Notes: generated by a model from the letters alone, not told the origin. Positions 42,051 to 53,696 are shown, numbered from the stretch's first letter. The stretch is DNA of 54,170 nt from Photobacterium jeanii (GCF_001650345.1 NZ_LVHF01000009.1:1-54170); one strand, 5' to 3'. Made by a program: numbers and translations.

Positions 42051-43214
42051 TTAATATCTCCCTTGACGACCAGTGTCACTGCGCGGCGTTGGTGCCGGAG
42101 CTGGCGTTGCTACTTTTTCCAGCTCAATACCGTAACTGTTGCTTGAAGAATCTTTCGGCTTCGCTTGTTTCGCATCGCCTTGGTTCATCAGCTTATCTAA
42201 CGGTAAGTACAGTAGGTTACCGCTCGACTCAGAGTCGATCATCACCTTACTGGTGTTGTTGTAAACGCGCTCCATCGTCTCTAGGTACAGACGATTACGG
42301 GTTACTTCTGGTGCTGCTAGGTACTCAGGCAGTAGCTTTTCAAATTGTGCCACTTCACCCAATGCACCGTTGATCACTTTCTCAGAGTAACCTTCCGCTT
42401 CCTTCTTCAGACGTTCTGCACGACCTGTTGCTTTCGGCAAGATATCATTGCTGTAAGCTTCGGCTTCACGTACAAAACGCTCTTCATCTTCTCGCGCCGC
42501 GATAGCGTCATCGAACGCATCTTTCACCGCTTCAGGTGGACGCGCAGACTGGAAGTTAACGTCAACAACCAAGATACCCATGTCGTATTTAGCGATGATC
42601 TTATCAATCGCTTCTTGGGTATTGGCACGGATGGTTTGACGACCTGTCGTCAATGCTTCATCCATGGTTGAGTCACCAATAACAGCACGCAGTGCCGAGT
42701 CAGTCGCCTGACGTAGACTGTCATCCGCATTGGTTACGCTAAATAGGTACTTGTGCGCATCAGAAACACGGTACTGAACGTCCATTTCAACTTTCAGTAC
42801 GTTTTCATCTTTGGTCAGCATCAAGCCCGAGCTACGAAGTGAACGGATCGCTTGGATGTTCACAGGCTGTACTTCATCGATGAACGTTGGTTTCCAGTTC
42901 AAACCTGGATCCACCATTTCATAGAACTTACCGAAACGTAGTACTACGCCGCGCTCTGCTTCACCGATAGTGTAAAAGCCCGAAAAGCCCCACACTGCCG
43001 CCGCCAAAACAGCGATTGCTCCTAAGCCAGCAGCACCGCCGCCGCCCATCGAAGAACCACCTTTTTTATTCCCAAAAACACCACCAACTTTACGACTCAG
43101 CTTTGAGAAAACTTCATCGAGATCTGGCGGCCCTTGTTCACGTCCACCGCGATTATTATTACCCCAAGGGTCTTTATCACGGCCGCCGTTATTTCCAGGC
43201 TCATTCCACGCCAT
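42051..43214 (-). CDS. hflK: HflK, modulator of the FtsH protease
   Basis: This is the partner of HflC. The Gly/Asn/Arg-rich cytoplasmic N-terminus (GNNGGRDKDPWGNNNRGG) is diagnostic. A membrane helix follows at about 62-80, the Band 7 domain at about 80-265 and a Pro/Ala-rich tail. The 387 residues are normal. It is 51 bases after hflX. Confidence 0.97.
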   Translation of the reverse strand: MAWNEPGNNGGRDKDPWGNNNRGGREQGPPDLDEVFSKLSRKVGGVFGNKKGGSSMGGGGAAGLGAIAVLAAAVWGFSGFYTIGEAERGVVLRFGKFYEMVDPGLNWKPTFIDEVQPVNIQAIRSLRSSGLMLTKDENVLKVEMDVQYRVSDAHKYLFSVTNADDSLRQATDSALRAVIGDSTMDEALTTGRQTIRANTQEAIDKIIAKYDMGILVVDVNFQSARPPEAVKDAFDDAIAAREDEERFVREAEAYSNDILPKATGRAERLKKEAEGYSEKVINGALGEVAQFEKLLPEYLAAPEVTRNRLYLETMERVYNNTSKVMIDSESSGNLLYLPLDKLMNQGDAKQAKPKDSSSNSYGIELEKVATPAPAPTPRSDTGRQGRY

Positions 43215-43265
43215 TATAGAACTCCATCAATATGATATGACGACAGTTTTTTAACTAACACACCC

Positions 43266-44555
43266 TCAACTGACAATAAAGTCATCCAGTGATGCGCTGT
43301 CTCTTTTTTGTAACCGCGACCATTCTGTCTGCGGTAAACGAATGTCAATCGTCAGGCTGCCATCCGATTCGTATTCTTCACGCAAAATACAGCCTAACTG
43401 ACAGAACTTACTACGGACCCGACCAATATGCTGCGGTGGTAATCGCAACGTGTGGCAGATCATGGTGCCAGCTAAGCGCTCAGTCAGCGCTTGGAATAAC
43501 AGGTCAATACCGATCCCTTCCATTGCTGATACCCACACGCGGCGAGGAACCCCCTCGTCATCACGTTCAATACGTGGCTCAGCAGCATCCAGATTATCGA
43601 TTTTATTCATCACCACCAATGCAGGCACTTCGCTTGCATCGATTTCATCCAACACTTCCTCAACAGCATCGATGTTTTCACGGAAACGCTCATCACTGGC
43701 ATCCACCACATGAAGCAATAAACTGGCTTCTTGGGTTTCTTTCAGTGTGGCTTTAAACGCGGCCACGAGGTCGTGAGGTAGGTGACGGATAAACCCAACG
43801 GTATCAGCCAAAATCGAGGTGCCGACATCGGCGACTTCAATCTTACGCAGCGTTGGATCCAGTGTCGCAAACAGCTGATCTGCGGCATAAACGCCGGCAT
43901 CTGTGATGCGGTTAAACAGGGTTGATTTCCCGGCATTGGTGTAACCCACCAGCGATATTGTTGGGATCTCTGCGCGATTACGTGCACGACGACCTTGATC
44001 ACGCTGCTTAGAGACTTTCTCTAGGCGGCGCAAAATCGCTTTAATACGATCACGGAGTAAACGACGGTCGGTTTCTAACTGAGTTTCACCCGGACCACGC
44101 AAGCCAATCCCGCCTTTTTGGCGTTCAAGGTGCGTCCAGCCTCGGATCAAACGCGTAGAAATATGACGCAGCTGCGCCAATTCCACTTGTAGCTTACCTT
44201 CGTGAGTGCGTGCGCGCTGGGCGAAAATATCAAGGATCAGACCCGTACGGTCCAAAACACGACATTTACACAGATGTTCCAAATTACGCTCTTGCGCGGG
44301 AGAAAGGGCATGGTTGAAGATGACGATTTCCGCCCCTTCCATCCTTACCGCATCAGCAATTTCTTGTGCCTTACCTTCCCCAACATAGAATTTAGGGTGG
44401 GGAGTTTTACGACTACCCGTAACTACGCGTAGTGTGTTAACTCCCGCCGAGGAGACCAGCATTTCAAACTCGCTTAAGTCTTCCCATTCCCCTTCTTGCG
44501 TGAAGTTGATATGAACAAGAATTGCCTGCTCACCGGCTTCATAACGGTCAAACAA
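43266..44555 (-). CDS. hflX: Ribosome-splitting GTPase HflX
   Basis: It binds 50S subunits and rescues stalled ribosomes after stress. An N-terminal HflX domain with FYVGEGKAQEIA is followed by the GTPase domain: G1 VGYTNAGKST, G3 DTVGF, G4 NKID. It starts at TTG behind AAGGAG, giving MFDRYEAGEQA as in E. coli. The 429 residues are normal. It follows hfq by 25 bases. Confidence 0.97.
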   Translation of the reverse strand: MFDRYEAGEQAILVHINFTQEGEWEDLSEFEMLVSSAGVNTLRVVTGSRKTPHPKFYVGEGKAQEIADAVRMEGAEIVIFNHALSPAQERNLEHLCKCRVLDRTGLILDIFAQRARTHEGKLQVELAQLRHISTRLIRGWTHLERQKGGIGLRGPGETQLETDRRLLRDRIKAILRRLEKVSKQRDQGRRARNRAEIPTISLVGYTNAGKSTLFNRITDAGVYAADQLFATLDPTLRKIEVADVGTSILADTVGFIRHLPHDLVAAFKATLKETQEASLLLHVVDASDERFRENIDAVEEVLDEIDASEVPALVVMNKIDNLDAAEPRIERDDEGVPRRVWVSAMEGIGIDLLFQALTERLAGTMICHTLRLPPQHIGRVRSKFCQLGCILREEYESDGSLTIDIRLPQTEWSRLQKRDSASLDDFIVS

Positions 44556-44580
44556 GCAACCAACTCCTTAACGAAGAATA

Positions 44581-44862
<282 letters not shown>

Positions 44863-44938
44863 TTATTAGTTTGTAGTTGTATTAGCAACGAACAAAAATT
44901 AAATAAATACGCAAAACAGTAATGAGTATACACGGTTA

Positions 44939-45874
44939 TCAAACATCACAGCTAACTGAGTTTGTGACTGTTTGTAACGCTAGCTCAACATTACTGCTAT
45001 CCAACCAGGTCAAATTATCCCAGCCTCTCAGCCAAGTAATTTGACGCTTCGCCAATTGACGAGTAGCACAAACTCCGCGGAAAATCGCTTCGTCTATATC
45101 ATACTGCCCGTCCAAATAGTCCCACATCTGACGGTAACCAACACAACGAATAGATGGCAGATCTGCAGTCAGATCCTCTCGCTCGTAGAGCGCACGTACT
45201 TCTTGCTCGAAGCCCGCTTCCATCATTTTCTCAAAACGTTGCTCGATCCGTTGATGCAGTACAGCCCTATCCATGGGAGCTATTGCAAATTGATGAACCT
45301 TATATGGTAACGGCTCACCTTGAGTTTGGGTTAACTCTGTTAAAGTTTTACCCGAAATTCTAAAAACTTCCAATGCACGCGACAAACGCTGTGGGTCATT
45401 GGGATGAATTCGCGCCCCAGCAACTGGGTCGATACTAACGAGTTCATCGTGCAACGACTGCCAACCACGCTCGGCTACATCGCGTTCAATTTGGGCACGC
45501 ACTTCAGGGTCTGCCGCCGGTAACGGCGAAAGGCCTTCCAGTAATGCTTTAAAATACAACATGGTACCGCCGACTAAAAGCGGGATACGCCCAGCTGCAA
45601 CTATATCAGCCATTTCTTTTAACGCATCGGCTCTGAAGTCCGCAGCCGAATAACTTTGCGCTGGATCACGAATATCGATCAAGCGATGCGGCGCTAGCGA
45701 CAATTCACGCTCGTCCGGCTTTGCAGTACCAATATCCATTCCCTTATAGATAAGGGCGGAATCGACACTAATCAACTCTACTGGTAACTGCTCACGCAAT
45801 CGGATTGCTAAATCAGTTTTACCTGATGCGGTCGGCCCCATTAAAAAGATGGCCTGTGGTAATGGCTTACTCAT
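44939..45874 (-). CDS. miaA: tRNA dimethylallyltransferase MiaA
   Basis: It adds a dimethylallyl group to A37 of tRNAs reading UNN codons. The P-loop is [13 protein letters not shown] (about residues 11-23). The [16 protein letters not shown] and [11 protein letters not shown] motifs follow, with [14 protein letters not shown] further on. The 311 residues match. The start overlaps the mutL stop by 8 bases (ATGAGTAA), coupling translation. Confidence 0.98.
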   Translation of the reverse strand: MSKPLPQAIFLMGPTASGKTDLAIRLREQLPVELISVDSALIYKGMDIGTAKPDERELSLAPHRLIDIRDPAQSYSAADFRADALKEMADIVAAGRIPLLVGGTMLYFKALLEGLSPLPAADPEVRAQIERDVAERGWQSLHDELVSIDPVAGARIHPNDPQRLSRALEVFRISGKTLTELTQTQGEPLPYKVHQFAIAPMDRAVLHQRIEQRFEKMMEAGFEQEVRALYEREDLTADLPSIRCVGYRQMWDYLDGQYDIDEAIFRGVCATRQLAKRQITWLRGWDNLTWLDSSNVELALQTVTNSVSCDV

Positions 45875-48074
45875 GTTTAAATGCTTCTATTGCAACGTCG
45901 AGATCAACCGGACGCAGCAACTCTGGATAATAGTGTTCAAGATCATTGGCCCATAGCTGCTCAAGTTCGCTGATTAACTGAATCGCTTGAGACAGACTGA
46001 AAGCGTCTGTTGGCATCACACACTGTGCTGCCAGCCAATCGAGTAATTTGTCCCAACCTTGGGCCTGTTGATCCTCGGCAACCGAAGCCAAATACATCAA
46101 TAGATTCGGGATCAGTTGCTGTAAATTTTGTTGTCGAAGTGGCATGCACACCGACATGATGATCAAACCATTATGATTTTTCTTTTTCAGCTGAATACCC
46201 AGCTGTTTTAGCAATAGCGCATGTTGTTCAGCACACGCTATCAATTCAGGCTCAACAGGGACTGAATGTGGGATCAATAACGGTTGCGGCTTTAACCCTT
46301 CACTTTGGGCTAGTTTAAGCTGACCTTTATGGCGCAAACGCTGCGCAATCTCTAAAGATAACAAATAAATGCCATCTTCTCGGCTTAATAATAGATAACG
46401 TTGAGCAACCAGTGATAATGCTTTGCCCAATCCCACCTGACTTTGCCCTGCGACCATAGGCTGTGACGCATGTGACTGCGATGTTCGAGCCGCAGGCGCA
46501 CTTTGTTGCCATTCATTACCGGTAAACGCAGGTACAGTCGATGACGATTTAACAAGCTGCTCAGGCGAAGAAGGTTCACTCGGCGGTGATACCGGCAACG
46601 AAGTCGCTCCTTGCGGATGCTCCGTCGGTGGTGCCGTTTGCATTAACTCTTGATACACGGCAACTTCTTGTGGCGTTGGACCATCGCTCGAATATTGCTG
46701 ACGCCCACCACTGCTAGCCGAGCTTGGTGCACGACCATTTTCACTGCCACCATTACGGTGACTGCCACTGTGCTCGGTATAACTGGCTACTTGTGAGTGA
46801 TGACGTTCTTCCGAACGAGATCGTTTCTCAGAGCCTGCATATGATGAGCTCCCCGCAGAAGACGCCGAGCCATAATCACGGTTATTTCCTGCCGAAGAAC
46901 TCTTAAGCCAAGCATCATCTTCCGCTTTATTCGGGTAAGCTGGCGTATTGGCAATCGCAGCTGATGACGGCGCCACCTCCGCGATATGATGCTGGGTTGA
47001 AGGCGTTGGTTCAGCGTAATGCTGCGCAGACGCGCTGGCACGTTGCGGCGCTTGGTACTGTTCCATATCGCCATGCCAACCTTGGTGCAACGCACTTTGG
47101 ATCGCTTGATAGATAAAATCGTGTACCCAACGCCCTTGGTGAAAACGCACCTCATGCTTAGCCGGATGCACATTGACGTCCACTTGATGCGGGTCTACTT
47201 CGATAAACAGCACATAAGCGGCATATTGATCAGACGGTAAGCTGGCTTCATAGGCCTGTCTTATCGCATGGTTGATCAACTTATCTTTCATCATCCTGCC
47301 ATTCACATAGCAGTATTGAATATCGTTTTGGGCTCTCGCCCCTTGGGGATTACAAATCCAGCCCGATAACTTCAAGTCACCGTGCTCTAGCTCAACCGCT
47401 AAGGCATGTTTTAAAAACGGATTGCCGCATACCGCAGCCAATCGGCGCTCTTTTTGCACCTGAGTAGCAGAAGCGCGGTACTGGCGAACCAGTTTACCGT
47501 TATGGCGTAAATTGATGGCAACATCAAAACGACTCAATGCAATGCGCTTTAATAGCTCATCGATGTGGCCAAATTCGGTTTTTTCAGTGCGAAGAAATTT
47601 ACGACGTGCTGGCGTGTTGAAAAACAAATCCAGCACTTCCACCGTGGTCCCCACCGGGTGAGCGGCAGGTTTCAACTTCACTTCCATATCGCGCCCTTCG
47701 GCATACGCCGACCAAGCTTCGTCTTGCGCTTGAGTGCGAGAAGTGATGGTCAAACGCGACACAGAACTGATACTGGCTAACGCTTCACCGCGAAATCCTA
47801 AACTCACGATGGCTTCTAAATCATCGAGCGAAGATATTTTGGAAGTCGCATGGCGGCTTAGCGCCAAGCCAAGCTCATCTTTGACTATGCCCTTGCCGTT
47901 ATCTCGAATTCGGATCGTACGGCTGCCCCCTTTATCGATATCAATATCGATTCGGGTTGCGCCAGCATCAAGGCTGTTTTCAACCAGCTCCTTCACAACG
48001 GATGCTGGACGTTCCACTACCTCGCCGGCGGCTATCTGGTTTGCCAGTCTGGCAGGTAATATCTGAATGGGCAT
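45867..48074 (-). CDS. mutL: DNA mismatch repair protein MutL
   Basis: It links MutS to MutH and UvrD. The GHKL ATPase domain (1 to about 330) shows [15 protein letters not shown] and [11 protein letters not shown] low-complexity Ser/Gln/Ala-rich linker (about 345-540) is longer than in E. coli (735 versus 615 residues overall). The C-terminal dimerisation domain (about 550-735) lacks the DQHAxxERxxYE endonuclease motif. That fits a Dam/MutH-type system. It begins 2 bases after amiB. Confidence 0.97.
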   Translation of the reverse strand: MPIQILPARLANQIAAGEVVERPASVVKELVENSLDAGATRIDIDIDKGGSRTIRIRDNGKGIVKDELGLALSRHATSKISSLDDLEAIVSLGFRGEALASISSVSRLTITSRTQAQDEAWSAYAEGRDMEVKLKPAAHPVGTTVEVLDLFFNTPARRKFLRTEKTEFGHIDELLKRIALSRFDVAINLRHNGKLVRQYRASATQVQKERRLAAVCGNPFLKHALAVELEHGDLKLSGWICNPQGARAQNDIQYCYVNGRMMKDKLINHAIRQAYEASLPSDQYAAYVLFIEVDPHQVDVNVHPAKHEVRFHQGRWVHDFIYQAIQSALHQGWHGDMEQYQAPQRASASAQHYAEPTPSTQHHIAEVAPSSAAIANTPAYPNKAEDDAWLKSSSAGNNRDYGSASSAGSSSYAGSEKRSRSEERHHSQVASYTEHSGSHRNGGSENGRAPSSASSGGRQQYSSDGPTPQEVAVYQELMQTAPPTEHPQGATSLPVSPPSEPSSPEQLVKSSSTVPAFTGNEWQQSAPAARTSQSHASQPMVAGQSQVGLGKALSLVAQRYLLLSREDGIYLLSLEIAQRLRHKGQLKLAQSEGLKPQPLLIPHSVPVEPELIACAEQHALLLKQLGIQLKKKNHNGLIIMSVCMPLRQQNLQQLIPNLLMYLASVAEDQQAQGWDKLLDWLAAQCVMPTDAFSLSQAIQLISELEQLWANDLEHYYPELLRPVDLDVAIEAFKHE

Positions 48075-48076
48075 AA

Positions 48077-49792
48077 TTAACTTCTAGGGATGATTAGTGT
48101 CTGACCAACAGCCAGACTATCTGAGCTTAGCTTATTCGCACTTCGAATACTATCGACGCTCACGCCATATTGGTTAGCGATTTTACCTAAAAACTCACCG
48201 CGTTTAACTGTATGTTTCAATGCTTTACGGCTGCTAAGGTTAATTTTAAGCTTTTGCCCCACGGCCAGCGAGTCTGAACGCAGTTTATTTTCACTACGAA
48301 TGCTTGCCACCGTCACACCGTACTTATCGGCGATCTTGCCTAAGAACTCGCCGCGCTGCACTTTATGCGTCACAATTTTCGCCTTAGCTGGCTGTGGTTT
48401 ATTAACGGCGACCGTCTTGCTCGCGGGTGCTTTTCCACCAGGGATCGTCAGCACTTGGCCCACTTTTAGGGTGTTTGATTTCAGCCCATTGGCCTTTTTC
48501 AACGCACTGACCGAGGTGCGGTATTTTTGCGCAATAATACTCAGCGACTGACCTGAGGTTACCTTGTGCTTAATGCCGTGTTTACGCGAGGCAAACAAGG
48601 TGCCTTCTGGCGGCTTCTCGTTGAAATATTGCAACACCCCTTTATAAACTGCAGTCGCAAGCTTATTTTGGTGCGATGATGAATTCAGTAAGCGCTCTTC
48701 TTTCGGGTTGGTGATGAATCCCGTTTCCACCAACAAAGACGGAATATCCGGAGATTTCAGTACCGCTAAACTGGCATGCTCAGGACGGCTCTTATGCAAA
48801 GTCGTTACTCGTCCCAACTCTTTCAGCACCCGTGAAGCGACATCGTAGCCTTCTTTTTGCGAGTGACTAAATTGCAGATCCAACACCGCCATACTCAAGT
48901 ATTGGTCATCGTTATCACCCGATAATACATCGCCACCACCGAGCAGCTCAGATTGTTTCTCAGTTTGTTCGATCCAGCGACCGATTTCAGAATTCGCACG
49001 GCGAGTATTCAATACCCAAACCGATGCGCCTCGCGGCTGTGGTTTATGAAAACCATCAGCATGGATCGACACCAATAAATGCGCTTTATTTTTACGGGCA
49101 ATTTCAGAACGCTTGTTCAAATTCACGAAGTAATCACCACGACGAGTCAATACCGCGCGCATCCCCGGCGTCGCATTGATCTTGGCTGCCACCCGTTTAG
49201 AAACATCTAAAGTGACATTTTTCTCGTATTTGCGCGTTGGACCGATAGAGCCAGGATCTTCACCACCGTGACCCGGGTCGATGGCAACGATGATGTCATC
49301 ATTGCCGGATGGTAACTGTGCCTCGTGGTTTTCCACGGAAGGCGATGGTTGAGTCTTCTTTTTGAAAACGTCTGTCGGCTTCTTTTTGGCATGTGGTAAG
49401 TCCAACACCAAGCGATGACCATAGTGACCATCAGGTGTTGGCGCGAGCGTAAAGAGTTTTGGTGTTGTCCCCTCTTTGGTTTCAAACACCAAGCGGAACG
49501 TTCCTTTTTCAGGGGCTCCACTGCTGCGGATTTTTTTCAATATAGCGCTATTACCCACCGAAATGGGCAACTTGGCTTTCAAGCTGGTCTTCTTTAAGTC
49601 GACCACCAAGCGGTATGGCTTGGTCAGCGTAAAATACGAGTACGCCGCCTCACCTTTCATATCTAATACGACTCGGGTTTCATCTGGCGCCGGCCAAACA
49701 CGAATACTTTTTAATTCATTCGCCCAACTGGCCAGTGAACCAAATAACCCAATCCCTAATACAACAACCTGAAAAAAAGTCCGCACAGACAT
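48077..49792 (-). CDS. amiB: N-acetylmuramoyl-L-alanine amidase AmiB with three LysM repeats
   Basis: This periplasmic amidase splits septal peptidoglycan after activation by EnvC. A signal peptide (after SWA) leads to an AMIN domain (about 28-130), then the zinc amidase domain (about 165-390; [22 protein letters not shown]). Three LysM repeats complete the protein (about 400-445, 475-520 and 527-571). The last two are near-duplicates (RGEFLGKIA). E. coli AmiB lacks LysM; the added repeats are common in Vibrio relatives. It starts 4 bases after tsaE. Confidence 0.95.
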   Translation of the reverse strand: MSVRTFFQVVVLGIGLFGSLASWANELKSIRVWPAPDETRVVLDMKGEAAYSYFTLTKPYRLVVDLKKTSLKAKLPISVGNSAILKKIRSSGAPEKGTFRLVFETKEGTTPKLFTLAPTPDGHYGHRLVLDLPHAKKKPTDVFKKKTQPSPSVENHEAQLPSGNDDIIVAIDPGHGGEDPGSIGPTRKYEKNVTLDVSKRVAAKINATPGMRAVLTRRGDYFVNLNKRSEIARKNKAHLLVSIHADGFHKPQPRGASVWVLNTRRANSEIGRWIEQTEKQSELLGGGDVLSGDNDDQYLSMAVLDLQFSHSQKEGYDVASRVLKELGRVTTLHKSRPEHASLAVLKSPDIPSLLVETGFITNPKEERLLNSSSHQNKLATAVYKGVLQYFNEKPPEGTLFASRKHGIKHKVTSGQSLSIIAQKYRTSVSALKKANGLKSNTLKVGQVLTIPGGKAPASKTVAVNKPQPAKAKIVTHKVQRGEFLGKIADKYGVTVASIRSENKLRSDSLAVGQKLKINLSSRKALKHTVKRGEFLGKIANQYGVSVDSIRSANKLSSDSLAVGQTLIIPRS

Positions 49793-49796
49793 CCTA

Positions 49797-50261
49797 TCAA
49801 CACAACTCCAAACGTTTTACTAAAGCTAAGCCAGTTTCATTATTTGCGGTAATAGTGGCTTGACGTTGATCACCGAGGTAGCGCATATCTAAGTCTAGAT
49901 CGGGTTCTGGTAATAGACCTTGCCCTTTTTCAGGCCACTCAACTAAGCAAATAGCATCAGCCGAGAAGTAATCACGGATCCCCATGAATTCAAGCTCTTC
50001 AGGATCAGCAAGACGGTATAAGTCGAAGTGGTAAACCTGCCACGGCGGTAATTCGTAAGGTTCAACCAAGGTATAAGTTGGGCTTTTCACATTGCCTTGA
50101 TGACCTAAAGCGCGAATGAAACCACGGCTGAATGTGGTTTTACCAGCACCTAAATCACCATGCAGATAAATCGTCGTTTGACGTTCGCAAGCCTGTGCCA
50201 GTTGCTGACCAAGTGCGACGGTTGCTTGCTCATCAGCAAGTTGAATTTCAATTGTTTGCAT
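49797..50261 (-). CDS. tsaE: tRNA threonylcarbamoyladenosine synthesis ATPase TsaE
   Basis: It works with TsaB and TsaD to make t6A37 in tRNAs reading ANN codons. The Walker A is [14 protein letters not shown] (about residues 35-48), followed by [10 protein letters not shown] and the HFDLYRL motif. The 154 residues match E. coli (153). It is 7 bases after nnr. Confidence 0.97.
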   Translation of the reverse strand: MQTIEIQLADEQATVALGQQLAQACERQTTIYLHGDLGAGKTTFSRGFIRALGHQGNVKSPTYTLVEPYELPPWQVYHFDLYRLADPEELEFMGIRDYFSADAICLVEWPEKGQGLLPEPDLDLDMRYLGDQRQATITANNETGLALVKRLELC

Positions 50262-50268
50262 TATCTTA

Positions 50269-51756
50269 TTATCTAGCGTTAACTAATTGTCGAATATACG
50301 GAAATAAATCGCTGGCTAACATGCCTCGCTCACCCTCTTGAGCGCACAAGTCAGCGGCATAACTATGAAGCCAGACCCCAAGTTGAGCGGCTTCTATCAA
50401 TGACAGTTTTTGCGCCAATAACGCACCAATTACGCCAGACAACACATCTCCCATGCCACCTGTTGCCATACCGGGGTTCCCCGCTCGGCATACATAACAG
50501 TACTGCCCATCATCTACCAAGGTGCCCGCCCCTTTCAATACCACAACGCCACCGTATTTTTGCTGCAATTGCCGTACTGCGGCATAACGATCAGCTTCAA
50601 TCTCGGCCACCGTACAACCTAATAAGCGGGCAGCTTCTCCTGGGTGGGGAGTAATTATACGATTATTTTTATAGTCAGGGGAAAGGGCTAATAAGTTCAA
50701 TCCATCAGCATCGACAACAAGTTTTTTTTCATAATCGGCTAAATGAAAGTACAAGGCTTTGCCCCAATCTTGGGTACCAAGCCCAGGCCCCAGCACGACT
50801 ACATCGCTCCAATCTCGTTGTTGTTGAATTTCATGGGCTTTTTCAAACCAGCCTTTTGCCATTATCTCAGGGCGAGCGGCTACAATTGACAATACATTGT
50901 CAGGTTGTGTGACAACAGCGGTTAGCCCGGCTCCTGTACGCGCACACGCTTCAGACGCCAACCGAATCGCCCCTGCCATACCGAGATCACCGCCAAAACA
51001 CGTCACACGACCATGCTCACCTTTATGCGCAGTGCGTTGCCGCGTCCCTAAATAACGGGTCACCAAGTCATTGGGGATCAGTTGCACCCATGTTGATTGC
51101 TGTTGTTGGAAAGTGGCATCCACCTCTAAACCTGCAAAGCATAACTCCCCGACATAGTTGTGCGCTTGCCCGGTAACCAGCCCCTGCTTTACACCAATAA
51201 ATGTGACGGTACTGGTCGCCACTATTGCAGCGCCCAATTGAGCCCCAGAATCAGCGCATAAGCCAGAGGGAACATCGATCGCTATCACCGGCAACGTTGA
51301 GGCATTTATGGTTTCAATCAAGGCTTGCTGCGCAGGACGTACCGTCCCTGTAAGCCCTGTACCTAAAATGGCATCAACAATAATATCGGCATCTGTGGGA
51401 ACACTTGAGCCCACAGCGGCAATTTTACCGCCAGCGGCCAACCATGCATCACGCGCTAAAGCAGCATCACCGCATAGTTTCGTAGCGTCGCCACTATGCC
51501 ATAGCGTCACCGCCATCCCAGCTTCTTTTGCTAACCGTGCCACGACATAGCCGTCACCACCGTTATTGCCGCCACCACAACACACCAACACCTGTGTCGC
51601 TTGCGGATAACTCTGGCATAAATGCGTAAACACCGCTTGGCCTGCGCGTTCCATAAGGGTGTACATCGCAATATCATGCGTTTGAGCTGCCAATTGCTCG
51701 CCCTTACGAACAATGTCAGCACGGTATAAAACATGGGGTAACGGTGAAGTGCTCAT
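50269..51756 (-). CDS. nnr: Bifunctional NAD(P)H-hydrate repair enzyme Nnr
   Basis: It repairs damaged NAD(P)H hydrates. The N-terminal YjeF_N epimerase domain (about 1-215; [17 protein letters not shown]) is followed by the ADP-dependent dehydratase domain (about 225-495; [33 protein letters not shown]). I chose the ATG at 51756 (AAAGGA upstream); a longer reading to 51783 has no ribosome site. It is the first gene of the nnr-to-hflC block. Confidence 0.96.
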   Translation of the reverse strand: MSTSPLPHVLYRADIVRKGEQLAAQTHDIAMYTLMERAGQAVFTHLCQSYPQATQVLVCCGGGNNGGDGYVVARLAKEAGMAVTLWHSGDATKLCGDAALARDAWLAAGGKIAAVGSSVPTDADIIVDAILGTGLTGTVRPAQQALIETINASTLPVIAIDVPSGLCADSGAQLGAAIVATSTVTFIGVKQGLVTGQAHNYVGELCFAGLEVDATFQQQQSTWVQLIPNDLVTRYLGTRQRTAHKGEHGRVTCFGGDLGMAGAIRLASEACARTGAGLTAVVTQPDNVLSIVAARPEIMAKGWFEKAHEIQQQRDWSDVVVLGPGLGTQDWGKALYFHLADYEKKLVVDADGLNLLALSPDYKNNRIITPHPGEAARLLGCTVAEIEADRYAAVRQLQQKYGGVVVLKGAGTLVDDGQYCYVCRAGNPGMATGGMGDVLSGVIGALLAQKLSLIEAAQLGVWLHSYAADLCAQEGERGMLASDLFPYIRQLVNAR

Positions 51757-52030
51757 AAGATATCCTTTCCTGTCGTAGACCAATAGCAGTGGTGACTCGA
51801 CACATAATTACCATAGAAATTCGTATTTTTATTATACGGTTTACGCTTATTTGCGAGAAAAACTACACCTCGATATCTGATCTTACCCGCAACCAAAAGA
51901 CTAACGCCACTAACCATCAAGAGAAGGAAATAACTAAGAGAATTGAAGTGAGACAGGGCGATGAGCAACCGACGTAAACAACGCCAATAACAGCCAATAT
52001 CAAGGTGTAATCATTTCACCCTGCCTTGTA
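51757..52030. promoter_or_regulatory. Divergent gap between nnr and queG (no clear protein gene)
   Basis: This AT-rich region must hold the nnr promoter. On the plus strand TTACCA, 16 bases and TATTAT (51810-51837) look like a promoter. A minute reading frame of nine codons (51961-51990, MSNRRKQRQ) follows an AGGGCG. I do not claim it as a gene. Confidence 0.3.
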
Positions 52031-52069
52031 CGCAGATTGATCATCTAGATCACTCTGCGCCACTTTTTT
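52031..52069 (+). terminator. Orphan terminator-like dyad upstream of queG
   Basis: Arms CGCAGATTGATC (52031-52042) and GATCACTCTGCG (52048-52059) pair with a single mismatch around loop ATCTA. Four bases later comes T6. No plus-strand gene lies upstream, so it either ends a short unannotated transcript or is an operator. Confidence 0.5.
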
Positions 52070-52201
52070 GTTATTCACCCAGCCTTTAGATCCTCTCACG
52101 CCATCAGGATCAAACCTAAGATCAATTAAGCCTCATTCCACATTTAATTCTGTGCTACACTTCGCACCCCGCTACACAGGCAGAACCAACAGCAGCGCAT
52201 C

Positions 52202-53350
52202 ATGAGCCCAGACTACACAGACTTAGCCCAGAAAATTAAACAATGGGGACAAGCTCTCGGATTCCAACACGTTGGGATCTGCAATGTAGATCTTAGCGAT
52301 CATGAAGCTCAACTCCAGCGTTGGCTTGATATGGGATACCACGGTGAAATGGACTGGATGGCACGTCACGGTATGATGCGTGCGCGTCCTGACGAGTTAT
52401 TACCTGGCACAGTACGGGTGATCAGCGTGCGGATGAACTATTTGCCACCCGATGCCGGCTTTGCCGACACGCTAGCTAATCCAAATAAAGCTTACATTAG
52501 CCGTTATTCACTTGGTCGAGATTACCACAAGCTGATCCGCAACCGCTTAAAGCGTCTAGGGCAACAAATCGAGCAAGAAGTAGGGCAATTTGGTTATCGT
52601 CCTTTTGTCGACTCAGCGCCGATTCTAGAGCGCCCCTTAGCAGAAAAAGCTGGGCTGGGTTGGACAGGTAAGCACTCACTGATTTTAAGCCAGAGTGCTG
52701 GGTCATGGTTTTTCCTTGGCGAACTGCTGATTGACCTACCGCTGCCTGTTGATACACCAGAAACTAATCAGTGCGGCAAGTGTGTAGCCTGTATGACAAG
52801 CTGTCCAACCGGTGCCATCGTTGAAGAAGGTGTTATTGATGCCCGCCGCTGCGTGTCGTACCTCACCATTGAATTTGATGGCGTGATCCCCGAAGAGTTT
52901 CGCGAAAAAATCGGAAACCGTATTTACGGCTGCGATGACTGCCAGCTTGTATGTCCATTTAACCGTTTTTCCGATTTAACAGAAGAAGCCGATTACCATT
53001 GTCGCGATACGCTATACCAACAAGACTTACTCACCTTGTACCAGTGGGATGAAGCCAGCTTCTTAAAAAATACCGAAGGTTCTGCCATTCGCCGAATTGG
53101 TCATATCCAATGGCTGCGTAATATTACCATTGCGCTTGGCAACGCTCCTTACGCACCTGAAATTATCAATGCACTTAGCGAACGTCAGGGGCTAAGCGAG
53201 TTATTGGATATCCACATCGAATGGGCATTGGAGCAGCAACAGCTCAAACGAGAAGCGCTTGCGGTTGATGTATTACCATCAAAAACCAAACGCCTTGTTC
53301 GTATCGTCGAGAAAGGCTTACCACGAGACGCACACAGCCCACCACAATAA
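52202..53350 (+). CDS. queG: Epoxyqueuosine reductase QueG
   Basis: This cobalamin- and iron-sulfur-dependent enzyme performs the last step of queuosine synthesis in tRNA. The 382 residues match E. coli (379). The N-terminal cobalamin-binding domain is followed by ferredoxin-type clusters: CGKCVACMTSCPTGAI (about 193-208) and CDDCQLVCPF (about 243-252). The start MSPDYTDLAQKIKQWG is family-like. It is divergent from nnr, as in E. coli. Confidence 0.96.
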   Translation: MSPDYTDLAQKIKQWGQALGFQHVGICNVDLSDHEAQLQRWLDMGYHGEMDWMARHGMMRARPDELLPGTVRVISVRMNYLPPDAGFADTLANPNKAYISRYSLGRDYHKLIRNRLKRLGQQIEQEVGQFGYRPFVDSAPILERPLAEKAGLGWTGKHSLILSQSAGSWFFLGELLIDLPLPVDTPETNQCGKCVACMTSCPTGAIVEEGVIDARRCVSYLTIEFDGVIPEEFREKIGNRIYGCDDCQLVCPFNRFSDLTEEADYHCRDTLYQQDLLTLYQWDEASFLKNTEGSAIRRIGHIQWLRNITIALGNAPYAPEIINALSERQGLSELLDIHIEWALEQQQLKREALAVDVLPSKTKRLVRIVEKGLPRDAHSPPQ

Positions 53351-53406
53351 CTTGGTGTTTTATTCCCCACCTACAAAATGCGAGCTAGGTCAGCATTCAG
53401 TGTATA

Positions 53407-53696
53407 TGTGGAAAACATTTACAGTTTGCCATTTTAGCGTGCAACATCAGGGGATTAAACACAGACCGCATTCATTTCATTACGCCACTTTTTTCCACAA
53501 GATCAGATATTGATCAAGCTGTATATAAGTGTGGGAGTAAAGATTAAAAATACAACAAAAACAACAAGTTAAAATGTTGATAATGTTATTAAGGTAATTG
53601 GCAAGGCGGGTATAAAATCAATTTGATTAAAGTTATTCACACCGCATCAGCACATGTAATCAACCGACTTACCCACAAGATAACCAATGTGGATAA
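53407..53696. other. DnaA-box cluster, candidate datA-like locus
   Basis: Five sites fit or nearly fit the DnaA box TTATNCACA: TTTTCCACA at 53407-53415 (minus) and 53491-53499 (plus); TTATTCACA at 53633-53641 (plus, perfect); TTACCCACA at 53669-53677 (plus); and TTATCCACA at 53688-53696 (minus, perfect). An AT-rich stretch (53540-53625) lies among them. A near-consensus IHF site (AATCAA-N5-TTA, 53659-53672) sits between the perfect boxes. E. coli datA occupies the same place, between queG and the glyVXY tRNA genes. No protein gene is seen here. Confidence 0.6.

Noticed and set aside
51789..51977. 62-codon plus-strand reading frame between nnr and queG
   Set aside because: No ribosome site at its start, unusual composition, and it overlaps the nnr promoter region; most likely chance.
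53259..53513. 84-codon plus-strand reading frame over the end of queG
   Set aside because: It starts inside queG in another frame, has no ribosome site and runs through the DnaA boxes; a chance frame.
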